Shown here in pieces: positions 18,918-27,603 of a stretch of DNA of 64,000 nucleotides (within the stretch, counting starts at the first letter, position 1; the number at the start of each line of letters is the position of its first letter). The stretch comes from Flavobacterium sp. JAS (GTDB lineage: Bacteria; Bacteroidota; Bacteroidia; Flavobacteriales; Flavobacteriaceae). The stretch spans positions 310,001 through 374,000 of the forward strand of contig NZ_JAJMOX010000005.1 of assembly GCF_020991455.1 (NCBI RefSeq), read 5' to 3'. A program made the translations under genes and the position numbers. The notes under the pieces were generated by a model. That model was not told the DNA's origin and did no database searches. It worked only from the letters and a program-made list of their open reading frames with translations.

Positions 18918-20238
18918 GTTTTTTGATATTTTTTTTGGTTAGATTTTCACTTAATACTTCTAAGGATATTCCCTTAGTTTCGGGCATTATAAAAATTACA
19001 AACAGTAATTGTAACACCATCATAAGCGTAAAAATTAAGAATACAACATCAGGCCCAATTTCTGAGAATAACATTGGAATTAAAGATGGAATAATTGCTG
19101 CCAAAACCCAATGTACTGAACTTCCAAAAGCCTGTCCCGATGCACGAATGTGATTTGGAAAAATTTCTGAAATAAAAACCCAGATCACAGCTCCCTGACC
19201 AATGGCGTGAGAAGCAATAAATAAGAAAAGGAAAATAGGTACTGATAATCCTCCCCAATTGAAATAAAAGGAAGCTGAGACTAATCCTAAAGATATAATA
19301 TATCCCACAGAACCAATGTACATTAACAACTTTCTTCCTAATTTGTCAATTAATGCAACTCCGATTAAAGTAAAAATTAGATTGGTAATTCCGATTCCGA
19401 TACTACTCAATAAAGCTGTATTTTGTCCTAAACCTGCCTCTTCAAAAATTCTTGGTGCATAATACAAGAAGGCATTGATTCCTGAGAACTGATTAAAAAA
19501 TGCTATTAAAAAAGCCAGCATTAAAGGAAAACGGTATTTTTTCATGAAGATATTTTCATGCTTGGTAACGCCATTTTCTCTGGAATCATCCATGATGTCT
19601 TTAAGGTCTGCAGATGGATCAATTTGAAACAACACTTTACGTGCCTCTTCATCTCGGTTTTTAGACAATAACCATCTTGGGCTTTCCGGAATTGTAAGTA
19701 TAAAAAGAATATAGATTAAAGATGGAATTGCCTGAACTCCTATCATCCAGCGCCAGGCGTTTTCTCCGATATCTTTTAAAAAGTAATTGGATATAAAGGC
19801 AATTAAAATTCCCAGTACAATATTAAACTGATACAAAGCTACTAAGCGTCCACGTTTGTCAGCCGGAGCAATTTCAGAAACATAAGCCGGAGCAGCAATA
19901 GTTGAAGCGCCTACACCTAAACCTCCAATAAATCTAAAGGCAGCAAAAACATAAGGATCGTTTGCAAATGATGCGCCAATGGCTGAAATAAAATATAAAA
20001 TCCCGATCCAGAACAGTGTTTTTTTACGACCTATTTTATTGGTTGGAATTCCTCCAAAAATAGCACCTACAACTGTTCCCCAAAGCGCCATTGCCATAAC
20101 AACGGATCCATGAAAAGCATCAGATGAATGCCAAAGAAGCTGCAATTGTTTATCAGCTCCAGAAATAACTACGGTATCAAAACCGAATAGAAAACCTGCC
20201 AGTGCAGCAGTAACAGACCAAATCAATATCTTGTTCAT
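18880..20238 (-). CDS. MFS sugar porter (probable fructose importer)
   Basis: A 452-residue inner-membrane transporter of the sugar porter subfamily with about 12 transmembrane segments. Visible signatures are GRLVALYQFNIVLGI in the first half and PESPRWLL (about residues 202-209) before the central loop. In levan loci the corresponding protein (BT1758) imports the monosaccharide. It is the first gene after the sensor and starts the operon; a promoter should lie in the 230 bases between this gene and the sensor. It overlaps the GH32 start by 38 bases. Confidence 0.88.
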   Translation of the reverse strand: MNKILIWSVTAALAGFLFGFDTVVISGADKQLQLLWHSSDAFHGSVVMAMALWGTVVGAIFGGIPTNKIGRKKTLFWIGILYFISAIGASFANDPYVFAAFRFIGGLGVGASTIAAPAYVSEIAPADKRGRLVALYQFNIVLGILIAFISNYFLKDIGENAWRWMIGVQAIPSLIYILFILTIPESPRWLLSKNRDEEARKVLFQIDPSADLKDIMDDSRENGVTKHENIFMKKYRFPLMLAFLIAFFNQFSGINAFLYYAPRIFEEAGLGQNTALLSSIGIGITNLIFTLIGVALIDKLGRKLLMYIGSVGYIISLGLVSASFYFNWGGLSVPIFLFLFIASHAIGQGAVIWVFISEIFPNHIRASGQAFGSSVHWVLAAIIPSLIPMLFSEIGPDVVFLIFTLMMVLQLLFVIFIMPETKGISLEVLSENLTKKNIKKHEIKETSIADIL

Positions 20239-20341
20239 TGTAGATGTATTAAAAACTTATCGCTAAGATATCCGCAAAAAAAACAACTTATTTTTAATGA
20301 TGTTACAATTTAATTCTATAAATACTGATAGTTTGGCATTT

Positions 20342-20371
20342 AAACAACAAAAGCCTTATTTACAAGGCTTT
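20342..20371 (-). terminator. Hairpin terminator between sensor and transporter genes
   Basis: On the minus strand AAAGCCTT / AAGGCTTT with a 6-base loop is followed by TTGTTGTTT. It lies about 100 bases past the sensor stop codon and about 100 bases before the MFS start, so it should separate the sensor transcript from the inducible operon. Confidence 0.65.
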
Positions 20372-20425
20372 AGACAATTTAAAATTTATTTACGAAAACC
20401 GTGTAGTTTCGATTTTGTTACATTA

Positions 20426-20464
20426 GGTTTAAAATTGATACCTGTTTTGTATCAATTTTAAACC
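20426..20464. repeat. Perfect 16-bp inverted repeat just after the sensor gene
   Basis: GGTTTAAAATTGATAC at 20426-20441 is perfectly repeated in inverted form at 20449-20464 with a 7-base spacer. It starts 5 bases past the sensor stop codon. No T-run follows, so it is not a textbook terminator; it could be a transcript-end hairpin or an operator for the sensor's AraC-type DNA-binding domain upstream of the operon. Confidence 0.6.
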
Positions 20465-20468
20465 AATA

Positions 20469-23207
20469 TCAATTGGAAGATTTATATTCCTTTGGTGAAA
20501 TTCCAAATTTATTCTTAAAAGCTGTAGAAAAATAGTTTGGAGAAGAGAATCCAAGTGAGTATGCAATTTCTGAAATATTCATATTATTGGACTTCAAAAG
20601 CTCTGCTGCTTTCTCCAATTTTACATTATTAATATGATCACTGATATTAATTCCGATGATTGCTTTTACCTTTCGATACAACTGAACTCTTGAAACTCCA
20701 AGTTTATCTGCTAAATCCTCGACAGAGAACTTAGGATTTTCGACATTCATTTTAATAATATCATTCATTTTAGTAATAAACGACTGTTCCTGATTGCCAA
20801 ATTTAGATTCCGGTTCAACACGATAAATGTTATTGGTATAATAATAACGAAGCTTTTCTCTGTTGAAAAGCAAGCTGGAAATAGATTGTTTTAAAATAGA
20901 AAGACTAAAGGGTTTTGTCAGATATTGATCAACACCGCTCTGTAACCCTTTTAAAACCGATTCTTTGTTACTTTGAGCCGTTAAAATAATAATTGGAATA
21001 TGTGATGAGCGTAAATCCTTTTTCAATTCTTTGCTAATTTCATAACCATCTTTGTCAACCAGATTAATGTCGCAAATGATAATATCCGGAACAATCTCCA
21101 TTGCTTTTTCAATCGCATCGCTGCCATCTGAAGTATAAACTACGTATTCACCAGATAATTTGGATTTTAAAAAGGTAACTAAATCTATATTATCTTCTAT
21201 AACTAAAAGTGTATGTTTTTCTGATTCAGAGATTGCAATGCCTTGATTTAAATCTGTTTCAATATCTAAATTATCTGATATTAGATTTGGAGTGCTATTT
21301 AGATTTTCAGCTTTATTCACGATTTCAGAAGGCTGTAAATGACTGTTTCCTTTCAATAGCGTAATTACAAACTCACTTCCTTGTTTCGATTTTAATTCGA
21401 TTGTTCCCTGATGCAAAAGCACAAATTCTTTTGAGAGATGAAGTCCAATTCCTGAACTGTTTTTATTATTATTTGATGCTCTGAAAAAAGGATTAAATAC
21501 ATTCGACAATTCATTTTCAGGTATTCCAATTCCGGAATCTTTAAAACTAATTCGAACTGTATTGTCCTGATTTTCTACAATCGAAATATTAATTTTACCG
21601 TTATTCGGCGTAAATTTAAAAGCATTTGAAAGCAAATTGAAATATACTTTATCCATTAATCCCCTATCGATAAATAATTCCAGATTTTTGTTTTTGCAAA
21701 TAAGCTGAAAATCAATATTTCTGCGGGCAGCTTCACCTTTAAAGTTGGTCATTACTTCGTTTGTAAAATCATAAATTTTAGTATTTGAAGCTCTTAAGGT
21801 AAATTTCTGCTCTTCAATTTTTCTAAAATCCAGCAATTGATTTATTAATCTGAGTAATCGATTTGAATTTTTATGAATTAGTTTTACTTCGTCAATAAGC
21901 GCCGTTCCTTTAATTTTTTCATTTTCAATCAACGATTCCACATAACTCATAATAAGGGTTATAGGCGTTTTAAATTCATGTGAAAGTCCGGTAAAGAAAT
22001 TCAATTTTGCTTCGTTGCTTCTTTGGGCAATTTGAGCCATTTCCTGAATTTCATTATTCTGATCAATTACCGTTTGATTGATTCTTTCGAGTTGTTTTTT
22101 CTTTCTTGAAATAGAAATAGTCGAATAAATACTGTAAACGGTCAAACTCAAAATAATCACAAGGAAAAAACTCAATAAGCGAACCAGATTATTCTGTGAG
22201 GCATATTCTCTTTCCTGAACTTTTATTGCTCCTTGCTGTGACTCAATAACGACTTGCTGCTGATCTACTTTATCCATTTGGTTTTCGATGATCTCAGCGT
22301 TATTTTGGTCGATTACAATGGTATTGAGAATATTGTTTTTAGAAATGGGTTCTTTATTATACATTTTCAGAGCCAGTTTCAATGCTTCGTTTCCTCCTGT
22401 TGGATACAAAATAGTTCCATTTAAAACACCACTTTTTACTAATTCTATACCACCATTCACAGAATTCAATCCGTCAACTCCTAAAAACTTAATTTTCTTT
22501 TCGAGTCCTAATGTTTTAGCAGTTTCCCATGCACTTAATGCCATGCGGTCGTTATGGGCAAAAATGTATTCAACATCAGGATTTTGTAAAAGAATCGCTT
22601 TTAGTGGTGCTTTAACTGATTCTCCCTCCCAATCGCCATGGATAGTATTTTCGACTTTGAAACGTTTGTTTTCATTGATGATCTGATCAAATCCAAGGCT
22701 TCTTTCATAAGCAGGTGAAGAGCCGTTTGCTCCGGTAATTTCAATAATTTTACCGGAACCTTTACTGTGCGAAATAATATAACGAGCTGCAATTCTCCCA
22801 ATTTCAATATTATCAGCACCTAAATAAGCAGTATAATTTTCTCCTTCAATTTTTCGATCCACAACAAGAACCGGAATTCCGGCTTTAATCGATTTTTCGA
22901 CAACTGCTGTTAAAGGTTTAGATTGAATTGGAGATACAATAATAACGTCAACTTTATTAGAAATAAATCTTTCGATGTCTTCTATTTGCTTCTCGATATT
23001 ATTGTTCGCATCTTTAATCGTCAAATCAACTTCTGGTCGTAAAGAGGCTTCTATTTTTATAGAGCTGTTCATTTGCTTGCGCCAGTCATCAGTGGTCATG
23101 GCCTGCGAAAATCCGACTTTAATTCTATCTCCCTGTTTTTGCTTACAGGAAACTAAACTTAATGATGCTAAGAAAAGCATCAAAGTATATTTTACAAATT
23201 GATACAT
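20469..23207 (-). CDS. Hybrid two-component sensor-regulator with periplasmic sugar-binding domain
   Basis: A 912-residue single-chain sensor. It has a lipoprotein-like signal (LVSC, Cys21), a ribose/fructose-type periplasmic binding domain (about residues 28-310), one transmembrane segment (about 341-365), a HisKA domain with SHEFKTP (His410), an HATPase domain (about 515-620; GIGIPE), a receiver (about 667-780; Asp713, Lys765) and a C-terminal AraC helix-turn-helix (about 820-910). This is the layout of BT1754, which senses fructose directly, rather than the beta-propeller (reg_prop) sensors of most glycan loci. It probably activates the fructan operon downstream on the same strand when fructose reaches the periplasm. 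Confidence 0.93.
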   Translation of the reverse strand: MYQFVKYTLMLFLASLSLVSCKQKQGDRIKVGFSQAMTTDDWRKQMNSSIKIEASLRPEVDLTIKDANNNIEKQIEDIERFISNKVDVIIVSPIQSKPLTAVVEKSIKAGIPVLVVDRKIEGENYTAYLGADNIEIGRIAARYIISHSKGSGKIIEITGANGSSPAYERSLGFDQIINENKRFKVENTIHGDWEGESVKAPLKAILLQNPDVEYIFAHNDRMALSAWETAKTLGLEKKIKFLGVDGLNSVNGGIELVKSGVLNGTILYPTGGNEALKLALKMYNKEPISKNNILNTIVIDQNNAEIIENQMDKVDQQQVVIESQQGAIKVQEREYASQNNLVRLLSFFLVIILSLTVYSIYSTISISRKKKQLERINQTVIDQNNEIQEMAQIAQRSNEAKLNFFTGLSHEFKTPITLIMSYVESLIENEKIKGTALIDEVKLIHKNSNRLLRLINQLLDFRKIEEQKFTLRASNTKIYDFTNEVMTNFKGEAARRNIDFQLICKNKNLELFIDRGLMDKVYFNLLSNAFKFTPNNGKINISIVENQDNTVRISFKDSGIGIPENELSNVFNPFFRASNNNKNSSGIGLHLSKEFVLLHQGTIELKSKQGSEFVITLLKGNSHLQPSEIVNKAENLNSTPNLISDNLDIETDLNQGIAISESEKHTLLVIEDNIDLVTFLKSKLSGEYVVYTSDGSDAIEKAMEIVPDIIICDINLVDKDGYEISKELKKDLRSSHIPIIILTAQSNKESVLKGLQSGVDQYLTKPFSLSILKQSISSLLFNREKLRYYYTNNIYRVEPESKFGNQEQSFITKMNDIIKMNVENPKFSVEDLADKLGVSRVQLYRKVKAIIGINISDHINNVKLEKAAELLKSNNMNISEIAYSLGFSSPNYFSTAFKNKFGISPKEYKSSN

Positions 23208-23512
23208 GAAATTATGAGTTTATGTAAATGAAAATGAGTTTTCAAAAAAAAACCTTCTTAGACCAACAACCTGTCAAAATAATTAGGAAGGATTATTTTG
23301 TACTGACAAGCGAGAAGGCAATATAAAAGGTAAAATTAAACTTTTATTTGATGTACGCAAATTACCGGTGCAATATCTTAAATTCAATATTATTAATCCT
23401 ATTTTCGCTTAGTCGAAAATACTTCGCTATTAAATCCGCAACCCATCGAATAGCAGGAGCGTTAACAGCAAACAATAGACTAAAAAGCAACAGATATTCT
23501 AAATATTAATAA
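23208..23512. promoter_or_regulatory. Divergent intergenic region between sensor and Crp/Fnr genes
   Basis: The 305 bases must carry promoters in both directions. I see a perfect 9-bp inverted repeat (CAAAATAAT at 23275-23283, ATTATTTTG at 23292-23300) and a smaller palindrome TTTTCG-CTTAGT-CGAAAA near 23402-23419. No exact TAnnTTTG box was found, so the promoters are not placed. Confidence 0.4.
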
Positions 23513-24088
23513 ATGTACGACCAATTATTGAATCTGATAAGCACTAAAATTGTACTTACTGACCCAGACAAAGAATTATGCAAAAAGTATTTTGAACCCG
23601 TATTATTTCCTAAAAATCGGATTATTGAAGAAGAGGGTAAAGTCCCAAAATATCTTTATTTTGTCCTCTCGGGTTTTATGAGACTGTTTTATTACAATAA
23701 TTTAGGAGATGAAGTTACCACCCATATTAACTGCCCGCCAGGATTTTTTACTTCTTATACCAATTTTATCAACCAGACAAAATCTAATGAAAATGTAGAA
23801 TGCATTACTGAATGCGAACTTTTGAGAATTGCAAAAACTGACTTGGATTTTCTTCTTCAAAGTAGTGTAGCATTTAAAGATTTTAGCATTTGGGTGTTTG
23901 AACAATCACTTACATACAACGAAAACCGCTCAAAAGATTTAGCAACCTTAACGGCAGAAGAGCGTTATAAAAAATTGGTTGAGAATTATCCTGAAATTAT
24001 ACACAATGTTCCTCTTCAATACATTGCTTCGTTTTTAGGAATGAACCCAAAGAGTTTGAGCAGAATTAGAAAGCAAATGATTAGGTAA
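23513..24088 (+). CDS. Crp/Fnr-family transcriptional regulator
   Basis: A 191-residue regulator with an N-terminal cyclic-nucleotide-binding-like beta-roll (about residues 20-125; EGKVPKYLYFVLSGFMRLFYY) and a short C-terminal winged helix ending in LQYIASFLGMNPKSLSRIRKQ. No cysteines arranged for an Fe-S cluster are evident. It is 62 bases upstream of the epimerase-like gene in the same direction and likely regulates it, an arrangement common in Bacteroidota. Effector unknown. Confidence 0.85.
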   Translation: MYDQLLNLISTKIVLTDPDKELCKKYFEPVLFPKNRIIEEEGKVPKYLYFVLSGFMRLFYYNNLGDEVTTHINCPPGFFTSYTNFINQTKSNENVECITECELLRIAKTDLDFLLQSSVAFKDFSIWVFEQSLTYNENRSKDLATLTAEERYKKLVENYPEIIHNVPLQYIASFLGMNPKSLSRIRKQMIR

Positions 24089-24150
24089 CATTTGCGAAGC
24101 ATTTTAAAAAAAACATCTCCCAATTTTGTGCCTTAATAAAAACAAATAAA

Positions 24151-25167
24151 ATGGCACAGAAAAATTTAGCACTCGTTACAGGGGCAAATGGGCATCTCGG
24201 CAACAACTTGGTAAGATTGCTTATCAGCAAAGGCATTCCGGTAAGGGCTTCGGTTCGTAACATCAAAAACAAAGAACCTTTTACTGGCTTAAATTGTGAA
24301 GTCGTACAATCTGATATTTCCGACAAACAGTCCTTAGTAAACGCTTTACAAGGTGTAGAAACTTTTTACGCAGTTGGTGCGGTCTTTAAACTTTGGGCCA
24401 AAGACCCCAAAAAAGAAATTTATGATGTTAATATTCAAGGCACCAAAAATATTGTTGAAGCCGCAGCAGAAGCAGGTGTAAAACGAATTGTCTACGTAAG
24501 TTCTATTGCAGCTTTAAATTATTCCAAACTCCCTACTAAAGAAAGTTACGGACAGAATCCTGATCGCAGGGATATGTACTACAATTCAAAAAATGATGGC
24601 GAAAAACTAGCTTTTGAATTGTCCCGAAAGCACAACATAGAATTGGTTGCCGTTTTACCATCTGCAATGATTGGCAGCACCGCTTTCAAACCTTTAAGTG
24701 TTTCTTATAATATTATTTCTTTAATTCTCGAAAAGCAAATACCAGTTGAAACGAACATCACTTTAAATTGGATTGATGTAAAAGACGTTGCTCAAGGTTG
24801 TTATTTAGCGGCTACAAAAGGAAAAAACGGCGAACGTTATATCTTGGCAAATGAAAAGTGCACTTCTATAAAAGAGACAACACAAATTGCACAGGAGTTA
24901 TTTCCAGACTTGAAAATAAAACTTCCTATGGCAGTTCCAAAACCAATATTATTTACCATTGCCTGGTTTATGGAAATTGGCAGTAAGATAAATGGAAAAG
25001 CTCCTTTATTGAGTACCAAAGATATTGCCATGTTTTCAGGACTTCAACAAAACTTCGACATCACAAAAGCAAGAACTGAATTGGGTTTTCATCCAAAAAA
25101 TTCAATACAAGCAGTCAAAGAAGCAATGTTGTATTTACAAGAAAATCAAAAGCATTCAAACCGATAA
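24151..25167 (+). CDS. NAD-dependent epimerase/dehydratase-family protein (dihydroflavonol reductase-like)
   Basis: A 338-residue extended short-chain dehydrogenase. The Rossmann motif TGANGHLG (Gly11, Gly14, Gly17) is at the N-terminus and the catalytic pair is Tyr143-x3-Lys147 in MYYNSKNDGEKLA. The closest family by pattern is NAD(P)-dependent epimerases annotated as dihydroflavonol-4-reductase-like; the true substrate is unknown. It follows the Crp/Fnr regulator. Confidence 0.85.
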   Translation: MAQKNLALVTGANGHLGNNLVRLLISKGIPVRASVRNIKNKEPFTGLNCEVVQSDISDKQSLVNALQGVETFYAVGAVFKLWAKDPKKEIYDVNIQGTKNIVEAAAEAGVKRIVYVSSIAALNYSKLPTKESYGQNPDRRDMYYNSKNDGEKLAFELSRKHNIELVAVLPSAMIGSTAFKPLSVSYNIISLILEKQIPVETNITLNWIDVKDVAQGCYLAATKGKNGERYILANEKCTSIKETTQIAQELFPDLKIKLPMAVPKPILFTIAWFMEIGSKINGKAPLLSTKDIAMFSGLQQNFDITKARTELGFHPKNSIQAVKEAMLYLQENQKHSNR

Positions 25168-25421
25168 ACACTATCTGATTTGCGTCGGTTTTGTGCAAGT
25201 TGAGTTCAGAGAATAGATTAAACTTTCGTAGTTTTATACCGTTTTTGCACTAAATTTGAGTTGGGCAATTCTAGTTCCCTAATTGCATAAAGTCAAAAAT
25301 GTTAGTAGTATAACCTGATAAAATCAGAATCTTAGTAAGTAATCTTCTGGTTAAGAATCGATATTTTTAACCAGAAGTACTTAAAAAAAAGTATTTAAAT
25401 TTAATTTATAAACAATAAAAC

Positions 25422-26057
25422 ATGATACCCTTTAATGAAATTTTACTTTTTTCGCTGGCCGCATTTGTACTGGTTATTAGCCCTGGTCCAAATATGCTTT
25501 ATTTGATTTCACGTTCCATTACACAAGGAAAAAAAGCAGGTATAATATCGCTTGCCGGAGTAATTTGTGGTTTTTTATTTCACATTACTATGGTTTCTTT
25601 TGGTCTGACTGCGATCCTTTTTGCCGTACCAATAGCATATACCATTCTAAAAACAATTGGAGTTGTTTATCTTTTGTATTTGGCATTTCAAGCCATAAAA
25701 CCAAATAGTAAAGGAATTTTTGAGACTTCGAATAATTTATCACCGGATAAACCAGGCAAATTATTCAGAATCGGTTTTCTAACCAATGTTTTGAATCCAA
25801 AAGTTGCCGTTTTTTATTTATCCTTTTTTCCTCAATTCATAAAACCTGAATATGGTTCTATTTTTACCCAAAGTATTCAATTAGGTATTACACAGATCAT
25901 AGTTAGTTTTAGTGTCAATTTTATAATCGTTTTAACGGCATCAAAAGTTTCAGTTTTCTTTTCAAATAATCCGGTTTGGGTCAAAATACAAAAATGGTTT
26001 ATGGCTGGAGTTTTAACAGCTTTGGCAATTAAAATGTCGCTTACAAAAGCCCAATAA
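25422..26057 (+). CDS. LysE/RhtB-family amino-acid exporter
   Basis: A 211-residue inner-membrane protein with about six transmembrane helices and the LysE signature SPGPNMLYLISRSITQGKKAG near residues 20-40. The family exports amino acids or related small molecules. It stands alone between the epimerase-like gene and the esterase and ends at a shared terminator with the convergent esterase gene. Confidence 0.88.
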   Translation: MIPFNEILLFSLAAFVLVISPGPNMLYLISRSITQGKKAGIISLAGVICGFLFHITMVSFGLTAILFAVPIAYTILKTIGVVYLLYLAFQAIKPNSKGIFETSNNLSPDKPGKLFRIGFLTNVLNPKVAVFYLSFFPQFIKPEYGSIFTQSIQLGITQIIVSFSVNFIIVLTASKVSVFFSNNPVWVKIQKWFMAGVLTALAIKMSLTKAQ

Positions 26058-26167
26058 GTACTTTTAAACAGTTTGTCTCTTTTATACTACAAAGTCTCTG
26101 TCTGCATAATTTCCTTACCCCATATCAGCCAAATTTTTATATAATTAAACTATTGAGTTAAAATACT

Positions 26168-26216
26168 AAATGACCTAACCTTAAAATCCGGATAATTTTA
26201 AAGGTCAGGTCATTTT
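26168..26216. terminator. Bidirectional terminator between LysE-like and esterase genes
   Basis: AAATGACCTAACCTTAAAAT pairs with its near-perfect complement ending AGGTCAGGTCATTT (one mismatch, one bulge), about 19 bp of stem with an A-run on the left and T-run on the right. It lies between two convergent genes and can end both transcripts. Confidence 0.8.
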
Positions 26217-26239
26217 GATTAAAAAAAGCTCGTTTATAG

Positions 26240-27052
26240 CTATTGGTTAAAATAGTTTTCAAACAAAACCAATTGGTTCGATAGCGATTTGTTCCAATAC
26301 TTTGGATCATGTCCGCCAAGAGATTCAATATAGAGATGCTCAATTTTTTCATTTGTCAGAAGTTGATGAAACTCTCTGTTCATACTAATCATTTGATAAT
26401 CATCTATACCACAATCTACTATATAAAGCTGATTTGCTGAGGCCATTTGATTTATCTTATCAAATGTGAAATATTCCTTAGGCAAGCTTTTAAATTCTCC
26501 TAAAACTTTATCTGCCTGATAAGTATGGAAATTTTCTCCAAAGCGATTAAAATCTAATGCTCCACAAGAACTCCCCACGATAGAAAAACTATCTTTATAG
26601 ACAACTCCGATATTCAGTGCTCCATAACCTCCCATACTCCAGCCAAGAATCCCTCTAAATTTTCGATTTTGTATTGTCGGATAATTTGCATCCATATATT
26701 CGACCAGTTCCTTTCCAATAAAAGTTTGATATTGGGATGATTTATCTATTGGACTGTCTACATACCAGCTATTAAAATTACCATCAGGCAAGACATAAAT
26801 GGTGTTGTATTTTTGAGATTTACCGGCAAGATCCTGGATATCTTCTTTGTAAGTTCGATCGGGGTTTCCGCTGTAACCATGAAGGATATAAATAGTTTTA
26901 TATTTTTTCCCTTTTACCAATTTTGGAGTAATGACTACGATTTCTATTTCCTTATCCATTTTTTTGCTAAATACCTTTTTGTGAATAATATCCTGTGCCG
27001 AAATAGATAATGATAATGCCAGCAGTGCAACTGTACTAAATAATGTTTTCAT
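26240..27052 (-). CDS. Secreted esterase (alpha/beta hydrolase, esterase D-like)
   Basis: A 270-residue alpha/beta hydrolase with an N-terminal signal peptide (cleavage near ISAQ, residue 20). The nucleophile elbow is GWSMGG (Ser139), with Asp217 or Asp218 in CGIDDY and His248 in LGGHDP completing a plausible triad. It belongs to the putative esterase (PF00756) group that includes S-formylglutathione hydrolase and acetyl/feruloyl esterases; being secreted, it more likely acts on polysaccharide or other extracellular esters. It is next to, but not clearly part of, the hemicellulose locus. Confidence 0.85.
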   Translation of the reverse strand: MKTLFSTVALLALSLSISAQDIIHKKVFSKKMDKEIEIVVITPKLVKGKKYKTIYILHGYSGNPDRTYKEDIQDLAGKSQKYNTIYVLPDGNFNSWYVDSPIDKSSQYQTFIGKELVEYMDANYPTIQNRKFRGILGWSMGGYGALNIGVVYKDSFSIVGSSCGALDFNRFGENFHTYQADKVLGEFKSLPKEYFTFDKINQMASANQLYIVDCGIDDYQMISMNREFHQLLTNEKIEHLYIESLGGHDPKYWNKSLSNQLVLFENYFNQ

Positions 27053-27123
27053 TTTTTATATTTTTTATGATGGAGCAAAAGTCACCTATAAAAAATTTAA
27101 AAACATTTACATTTGTTGATGAA

Positions 27124-27573
27124 TTAAAACTTTATTTCTTTACGTATTCGACTCAACTGAGTTGGTGTTATACCTAAATATGATGCTATATGATGCTGTT
27201 TTAATCTCGAAAACAAAGATTTGTTTTGAGATAGCTGTATATATCTTTCGCTTGCAGATTCCCATTTTAAGTTTATTTCTAATGGTTCTTTTTTTACTAC
27301 CCAGTTTTTTTCAAGATATACGATATGAAATAAGGCTAAATCGTGATGTTTTTTAACTAATTCATGAAATGTATTTGCCGAATAAGTAATTAATTGAGCT
27401 TCCTCTAAGGCTATAATATTAAATTTACTAGGTTTATCTTCAATGATTGCAACTGTAGAAGCTACAAAACTATTTTCTTCGAAAAAAAAGTTATAAATAA
27501 TAGCACCATTTTCATCAATCGCATAATACCCCAGTAAGCCTTTCTGAACAAATTAGAAAAATTGTATCTTTTT
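27124..27573 (-). pseudogene. Crp/Fnr-family regulator, 5'-truncated
   Basis: On the minus strand, an open frame from about 27552 to the stop at 27124 encodes about 142 residues: a beta-roll segment (QKGLLGYYAIDENGA), a helix and the typical C-terminal helix-turn-helix HHIASYLGITPTQLSRIRKEI. A TAA precedes it in frame and the first roughly 50 residues of a Crp/Fnr protein are missing; what remains upstream runs straight into the end of the GH29 gene. The loss of the start suggests truncation by the event that joined the hemicellulose locus to this place. Confidence 0.8.
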
Positions 27574-27603
27574 ATTGAGACTATCATTATAAATTAGAAA
27601 CAA

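Noticed and set aside
20239..20345. A TAnnTTTG promoter for the fructan operon
   Set aside because: Only imperfect matches (for example TAAGTTTT near the MFS start) with poor spacing to a TTG element, so no promoter was placed.
22288..22686. Open frame of 132 codons on the plus strand
   Set aside because: Antisense to the sugar-binding domain of the hybrid sensor; composition reflects the complementary strand.
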